Below, piece after piece: positions 57,790 to 64,000 of a stretch of DNA of 64,000 nucleotides (positions are counted from its first letter, which is position 1; each line of letters starts with the position of its first letter). The stretch is taken from positions 124,001-188,000 of the forward strand of contig JAULBX010007773.1 in the NCBI GenBank assembly GCA_032358255.1. The letters are read 5' to 3'. The position numbers and the translations under genes were made by a program. A model generated the notes under the pieces. The model was not told the DNA's origin, ran no database searches, and saw nothing but the letters and a program-made list of their open reading frames with translations. This DNA comes from Heterotrichella gracilis. Taxonomy: Eukaryota; Sar; Xanthophyceae; Tribonematales; Xanthonemataceae.

Positions 57790-60747
57790 ATGGCTCAAGT
57801 TGGGGTGGTGCCTGCTGAACCGCCCTGTTCGTCACCTCCCTGCTCGCACCCGTGTGAAACCTCCAGGATCCAATGCGACCAACACGGCGCAGTCCTCGAC
57901 ATCAGCGCAAATGGGGCCTTGAACGGGGACTTGACTGTGATGTGGGTGCTCTTCTCAGCCTACCTGATATTCTTTATGCAAGTAAGTGCTCCTGGTTGAC
58001 TGGATAATCAGTTGTGAACATCAGTCTGCGGACCATATCTCTGTGGTGCCAACCTTCTTATGTTAACCCACACACTGTTGGTTGCAGTGTGGCTTTGGGA
58101 TGCTGGAGGCAGGTGAGCGGAACAAACTCTGATTGAGATTGTGGGCTGCGCCACCATATGTGCATATATGCGCTTCCGTTGTTGTATCGTGCAGCATGGT
58201 GCTTCATACCCAAGCCCCAGCGGAGACACTGTGCACAGTGAAGGGTTTGCCACATCCCGTGAGAGTGTTATGTGTCCTGCAGGGAGCGTGCGCTTCAAGA
58301 ACACCAAAAACATCCTTTTGAAAAACGTCATTGATACATGTGTGGGGACGTTATGCTGGTGGGCAACGGGATTTGCTTTTCAAATGGGTAAGGCCAGCAT
58401 GTAATGTGCGGCACAGGTGCATTGCTATTTGCACACAACCTGGCGCTTTGTATAATTAGACAGTAAGGAAGGACATGCCCACCGGTGACAGGCACAACAC
58501 ACACAAACACAGGGTGTGTTCCACCTCGCCAGACACCAAAAACCATGATTCCATATAAACTACTGTGTTTCGACAGGAGAGTGTGGCGAGAGTGCCTTCA
58601 TCGGCTACAGCCACTTCTTCCTGGCAGGCGCCGATGACCTCACGGGCAAGCAGTACGCCTCGTGGGTGTTTGGGTGGGCGTTCAGCGCCGCAGCAGTGAC
58701 CATCGTGTCAGGCGCGATAGCAGAGCGGGCACAGCTCAGGTACCCTAACCCTAAACCCTATACTGTAAACCCTAAGTGCCAAAAACTAAACCATCAGCTT
58801 TCAGCCCCGCAGCCTGGCATGGCCTTGTTGGCACAGCCTCCAGCAGATGCAAATCCCAGCAAGAGACTAAAGCTCGGGGTGTTGTCGCAGGGCGTACGTG
58901 CTGTACGCCATCGGCATGACAGGCTTCTGCTACCCTGTGGTTGCGCACTGGGTGTGGTCCACCCAGGGCTGGCTATCAGCTGCCAAGATAGACTGCACTA
59001 CTGGTGCTGTGGTGCGCACCTTCCCCGGGACTGTTGGCCTCATCGACTTTGCCGGCAGTGCAGTTGTGCACATCACCGGCGGGGGCGCAGCGCTCATCGG
59101 GGCAATCATACTCGGACCCCGGACTGGGAGGTTTACTGTGGATGGCCACGTTATTGACATGCCTGGATGCAACCCAGCCTTCCAAGCGCTGGGGACATTT
59201 ATCCTGTGGATGGGCTGGTAAGACAGTAGGCTACTTTTGGGTTTAAGGTTTGGGTTAGGGGTGGGGGGTATTTTGAGGATGGGCTGGTACGCTACCCTGC
59301 CTGCCTGCCAATGCAGCAGCATGTTATGCGTGTTGAGGCTAGGTTGCATCCAGGCATTCTCGATGAGATTCCATGCTGGTTGAACAATTTGGTGACTGTC
59401 CAATAAGACATGGTGCGGTGTCCAGTTTACCCTAGGTGTAGGGGTTAGAGATCATTCAGTGGATGTGCTGGTATGCTGCCTAGGCTACCTTGCAAACACA
59501 CCTAGCAAGAAATGTGGTGCAGAGGGCGTTGAGGCTCTATTATGTATATGTTTCATTTCATGCTGGTTGAACAGTCTGGTAACCAATGCACAAATAATAC
59601 ACTCAGCAGGTTGACAGCGTCCTATTTGGTGGTGCAGGTACGGTTTCACCACCGGCTCGACCCAGTGCTTCTACAACTGCATGCATGTGTCAGCGCGGGT
59701 GGCTGTGAACACCACACTGGCAGCCAGCACAGGGGGTGCAACCTCGCTGCTGCTTATGATGCTGCTGGGCGACGCTGCTGACGTGGGCACAGTGCTCAAT
59801 GGCATCCTGTCAGCCCTGGTGGCCATCAATGCAGGATGTGCTGTCATCCAGTCGTATGCAGCAGGTAATTGTAACAATTGCAGAATGTGATTTTATTGGA
59901 ATGCAATTTCATTGAGAATTTGCATTTCCATTTAAATTGCATTTGCAATTGAATGGGGCAAACGAGGTCTCTCGCCATCTCTGTATCATATCACTAAGCA
60001 TCCAGGCTTTGTCTATAGCAGCATGCATGCCAAGTTGCCTGTATTCTATATGCAATGGTTTCCCGTGCGCTGTTACTCTCCCCATGGCTGCACTCTGATC
60101 AGTGCCAAAGGTATGTTTGCAGTGTCAATTATTTTTGCTTTAACCCTTTGACCCACGTGGTTTTGTGTGCAGTGTCGATTGGCTTGGTGTCGAGTGTGGT
60201 GTATGTGCTGGGAGCCAAGGTATTGCAGTGGCTGCGCATCGATGACCCGCTGAATGCAGTGTCAGTGCACTTCTTCAATGGCTGCTGGGGAATCATCGCT
60301 GTTGGCTTCTTTGCCACGCAGTCATTCGTCTCCTCGACATATGGCCAGGTAAGCTCATGGCCAGTTCTTGGCAGCGATTTTCAGACTGTGTATGTGGAAA
60401 ATGGCTGCCTCGTCTCTGTACACTTCCACCACCTAGGACCTACAAAGTCTTTCATCTGCAATGTGCGATGCTCTGTTGAAGCTATCTAAAATAGTCACAT
60501 GGAATTGCTTTTTGTTTGTTTGCAGGAGGCTGATTGGGGTGTGCTGTACGGTGGATCAGGCAAGCAGCTAGGTGTGCAGCTACTGGGCATGGTTACAATT
60601 TCTGCCTGGACGCTCGCTTGGAATGGAACGCTGTTCTTCGTGCTCCGGTGGCTTGGCTGGCTGCGAGTACATCCCACTCAGGAAATTGAGGGGCTAGACA
60701 TTGCTAGTGGGCTGAGGACAGGCGTCCTTCGATGCTGGCAAATGTAG
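57790..60747 (+). CDS. AMT1: Ammonium transporter (AMT/Amt family), 478 aa
   Basis: Eight exons join in phase: 57790-57981, 58088-58112, 58283-58387, 58577-58739, 58891-59217, 59638-59864, 60173-60348 and 60526-60747. The second exon is only 25 nt and encodes CGFGMLEA, the end of the first Amt helix. Hallmarks are present: WVLFSAYLIFFMQ, GSVRFKNTKNILLKNV, the periplasmic Asp in LIDFAGSAVVHITGG with the first pore His, the WYGFTTGS turn, and the second pore His in VHFFNGCWGIIAVGFF. About 11 membrane helices fit. The protein carries ammonium into the cell, probably at the plasma membrane. The cytoplasmic tail is short (IEGLDIASGLRTGVLRCWQM) and lacks the usual D-x-x-x-H-G-E continuation by which AMT trimers are gated, so tail regulation may be altered. 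A TGTAA polyadenylation candidate lies at 61029. Confidence 0.95.
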
Positions 60748-62324
60748 GAAAGCAGGCACAGTGGCTCATGCCACAAGGAAGAAGTTAGGATTGTGGTTTG
60801 TGTGCTGTGAACCAGTCATGCCGCATGGTAGGCAGTTGGGTGTGGCACGGTGGCAAAGGGATCAACTTCAGCATGTTTAGGGACCTTTGTGACAGCAACA
60901 GCCAATTGGGAAGGTTGCAACCCACCCTGATTGGTTGCGCTGCGTGATGTTTTGCTCTCATCTGATTCAGCTGAAATTTTTATACATTCCTTTTTCATCA
61001 CCTTATTATGAAGGCAGCTGAAGCACTTTGTAATGATTGTTCATGCTGTTCTGAATCATCTTTTATCCTCGTTATACAATATATGCATTATTCATGCTGT
61101 CTGTGCTGCTGCTGGTGAATCTATTGGATACAGACTTTCACACACCTGATCCAGGCATGCCTTAGTATGTAGTACACGGTGCTTTGCGTCACATGCTTTG
61201 AGTTTGCCACATTACCACACAGGTTTGCCATGCAAATCAGCTAGGATTGAACTGCGTTCCTGTGAAGTTTGCCACGGCAATTGCTGATCCTCGAAGATTG
61301 TGTTCGGAAGATGTTTGTTCTTATGCAGCCTTACTAAGTCTTAGAGGCAAAAAGGTACCCAGTTTGGGAATGGTCCAATTCGTTTACATTAAGAGGCGTA
61401 CTTGTACACATGTCATTCGCGAAAGCTACAGCAGCCTGCTGAGTATTACTAACTGTTCATGTACTAGCTAGGGTAATCCTAGGATAATCCTGCCAAAAGT
61501 CAGCGATCTAAAGATATTCTGTAATTCAATTTTGAACCATTGATGGCATGTGATTCAGCAATGCATTCTCTGCAACTTGTCGACTTTCAGCTTGTAGGCA
61601 CTGCCTTCTTTCTTGAAGAAAAAATGCCTTTTAATTACTCTGTCCTATGCTTGATCAGCCGTTCTGGCCCAACCCAGTGGCGGGGGCGGTAAAAATTTGG
61701 TGACACTGCCCAGGGCCTGGTGCGAACCACTGGCGCCTGCACCCCCGTCGCCCTGCGCCTCCATTATTTACATTCAATACTCTTGTATTCATTTGCAGAG
61801 CCTGACAACTTGGCATCAAAGCCGTGAAAAAAGTGGTGCCAACGTTGGCGTGAGAACATGTTCAGTGGTGCGCACAGCCACCCCTGTGGCAAGCAAAAAA
61901 AGGGAACGCCCTGGGCCACCCAGTGGCACACTACACTATAATTACAACCGTCAATGCCAATTGGCTATAGCCAAGCGATAATTTGGAAATTCAAGCACGA
62001 TAATCTCCACACAGTATATACATTGGTCAGCAACATGCAACGATGGCTCACGCTGTCACGTTCAACATATTATTATGTCACCCCTGGCCTGCCTTGCCCC
62101 CCCTAAGCCAATGCAGCCAACCACTGTAGTGATGGTTGTCAATTAACTAAATTGGAAAAAAAACCAATAACATTAATGCAACTGTACACAGTGCTTGTAA
62201 GAGGACTCCGAGTAGTGTATGAACAACCATTGATCCTTGTGATAAATGTCGACCACCAAAATGGGCCCTATTCCTTTTAGAAAATGGACATTTTACTGCA
62301 GCACTGCGGTAAAAAGCAACTGTG
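60748..62324. other. Convergent 3' spacer
   Basis: The AMT gene and the next minus-strand gene both end here. The AMT 3' UTR probably reaches about 61050 (TGTAA at 61029). The rest is moderately AT-rich. No exon chain, repeat or RNA gene is visible to me. Confidence 0.5.
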
Positions 62325-63773
62325 TCACAATGTGGTGTTGGCATTCAACATATCTGCTTCCAATTCCTGCTTAACAGAGTTGAAAGCATCATTCTGTTGC
62401 GCAGTTGGTATTGCAAGCACCAGCACGCATGTGATAAGATACGCCATGGACATGACAATGGCAAACCATTTGTCAAATTTGCGCACCCGAAAGATCAAAT
62501 AATCCTCTTCCGCTTCATCCATTGGTTGTGGCTTCGATTCTCGCTTTCGCCTGAACCGTGGAAAACATGTGAATCCGTACTTGGGCTTGTCCGAGTCCCT
62601 GGGCTCCCCTCCATTAACATCCAAAACAGATTCTTGCTGCTCAGGACCACTCGGTGCAATTTCTACGCCATCGCCATCCACCCCTCCTTTATCCATTGCC
62701 TGCAGGATTGCTGGTTAGTCTGCCATCTTGCTCACGATAATTTTGCAGAAAATTGCACACGAATCCATAAATTACTATTCAAATCCCACTGTCAGCCATA
62801 TAATTGCCAGTTTTGGCACAAAGAATCAACCCCAGGGCATCTTCTGCTGAGTATGTTCAGCCACTGGAAGCCCACTAAGCTCAATATGAACTACAATTAA
62901 ATGACAGTCTCCTAACACATCATCACTCAAACGAATCCCACATTTGAACACATCATACCATCGTGCAGGCTGCTGCCACCTTACCTCATCAGGCGTGCCC
63001 TCCTCCCTCACAGGAAAGTGTTGAGCAAACGAAGTGCTGGATGGCCTGGACCGGGTGGCAGGCTTGGCGCCACCCCCTCCTGTTGCTAGTGACTGTGACA
63101 TCGCTGACCTCATGGAGTTCCACCATTTTGCATCAACACTTGTTTGTGACCCTGCATGCAACATAGTGTGCTAGGAATCCACCCAGGCAAAAAATCTTCT
63201 TTATGGTATGTCCACGGTTGCCCCTAGGGATGGCACGAAGCATGATGCATAACTGAACTTAATAATTGCCAGGGTCGCAGCTTAGGGTCTTGTGAGATAA
63301 AGCTTACACCCAGTGTGCTCCGCATGCACATGATCTCATGTTTGGAATATGTGTCAATATCACTGGCAGCAATCAGCTGATCACGTGAAACCTCTTATAA
63401 TATACTAATATTATGTTTGCAATTCAGCCAAAGTACCTTCACGCGCGGGGACTTGCTTGCTCTGTCTCTCAGTCTCTTTCAGTGCTTTTGCAAGCTTCTG
63501 CAGGGAACACATCACTGCGTGAGTTCAAGGCGCATATGTGTGTGTGGGCATCCACGGCCAACCACCGGACCTGCTGTATAGAGCACGACCCCTTTGCTAA
63601 CCATGGTGACCACTCTGTAGCATAAGGCAAAGGGCAGAACATAGATAGCCCACAGAATAACATACCCCCTTTTCCTTCTCCAGCAATTCGCTCCGCCGCG
63701 TGACCAGAAAATGGGCAGCAAAAATCTCAATCGTCAATATGACAAACAAGAAATAGGTTGAGATGATCATCAA
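62325..63773 (-). CDS. Membrane protein, C-terminal part; possible pentameric ligand-gated channel relative (partial)
   Basis: Four exons join in phase: 63666-63773, 63437-63497, 62985-63151 and 62325-62699, giving 236 residues to the stop. More 5' exons must lie beyond the window. The part begins with a membrane helix, IISTYFLFVILTIEIFAAHF, ends it with Arg residues, then has a charged helix (LEKEKGKLAKALKETERQSK) and a ~130-residue disordered loop (Ser, Gly, Pro rich). A second helix follows: RVRKFDKWFAIVMSMAYLIT and on to VLVLAIP, then a short tail. TM, long cytosolic loop, Asp-Lys-Trp and a last TM near the C-terminus is the TM3-loop-TM4 plan of Cys-loop channels, whose TM4 usually starts with D-(K/R)-W. 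The match is short, and the extracellular domain is not in view. Confidence 0.5.
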
Positions 63774-64000
63774 CTGCAATGGCAAGAGTTGCTTAGTGAT
63801 TACCAACCACAGGGTGCAATTGCAAGGAACCCAACAGACACATAGCAAAACATGTTCACACATTGCGAACCTAACCAGGTTTAAGCCGCAGTGGGTCAAA
63901 CGTATGTTTGTACAGATGGGGATTCGGCATGTATGGGGATCAGGGATTAGAAAATTCCGGAATTGATAATTTGGGCTATTTTTGGGCAGCGCCCGTCTGT
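63774..64000. other. Intron of the channel-like gene (probable)
   Basis: On the minus strand this leads into an acceptor (CTTGCCATTGCAG) at the 63773 exon. No further exon can be recognised before the window edge. Confidence 0.4.

Overview
The window looks like nuclear DNA of a green alga (Chlorophyta, probably a trebouxiophyte-type microalga; the lineage is inferred). The signs are genes split into many short exons with ordinary GT-AG introns, an intron-bearing tRNA-Tyr, plastid- and mitochondrion-targeted housekeeping proteins, an ammonium transporter, and plant-type telomere motifs (TTTAGGG) scattered through introns. I rebuilt each gene by joining exons whose splice phases agree. For every complete model the summed length is a multiple of three, except the second kinase copy, which carries a +1 shift.

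Layout. 1-1.7 kb: 3' end of a YacP-like NYN-domain protein gene (+). 2-5.9 kb: a diverged ~1.4 kb direct repeat in two copies, with a small candidate mitochondrial gene between them, then tRNA-Tyr (-). 6.4-14 kb: an 18-exon gene (-) for a 1542-residue helical protein I cannot name. 14.6-17.3 kb: TIM50 (+). 18.2-20 kb: plastid RimM (-). 20.6-22.3 kb: a protein with a C-terminal J domain (+). 22.9-41 kb: a head-to-tail duplication of a 17-exon receptor-like kinase gene (+). 42.8-44.6 kb: a sulfotransferase-like protein (-). 45.8-56.7 kb: a 21-exon ABCC (MRP) transporter (-). 57.8-60.7 kb: an AMT ammonium transporter (+). 62.3 kb to the window end: the 3' part of a membrane-protein gene (-) whose last two helices resemble TM3-loop-TM4 of pentameric ligand-gated channels.

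There is no operon logic. Several neighbours are divergent and share short upstream regions: unknown protein/TIM50, RimM/J-protein and ABCC/AMT. By function the window mixes organelle biogenesis (TIM50, RimM, possibly the J-protein and the 100-residue candidate), membrane transport (ABCC, AMT, channel-like protein) and surface signalling (the kinase pair).

The most interesting signals are: (1) the second kinase copy has lost most of its transmembrane segment and has a one-base insertion in the exon holding the ATP-binding lysine; (2) decayed copies of exon edges recur inside ABCC introns and in one kinase intron, where the change postdates the gene duplication; (3) a ~166-residue Lys/Ala/Asn-rich insertion splits the first ABC domain ahead of Walker A; (4) the sulfotransferase lacks its expected catalytic lysine and a PAPS-binding serine; (5) telomere-motif palindromes lie in introns.
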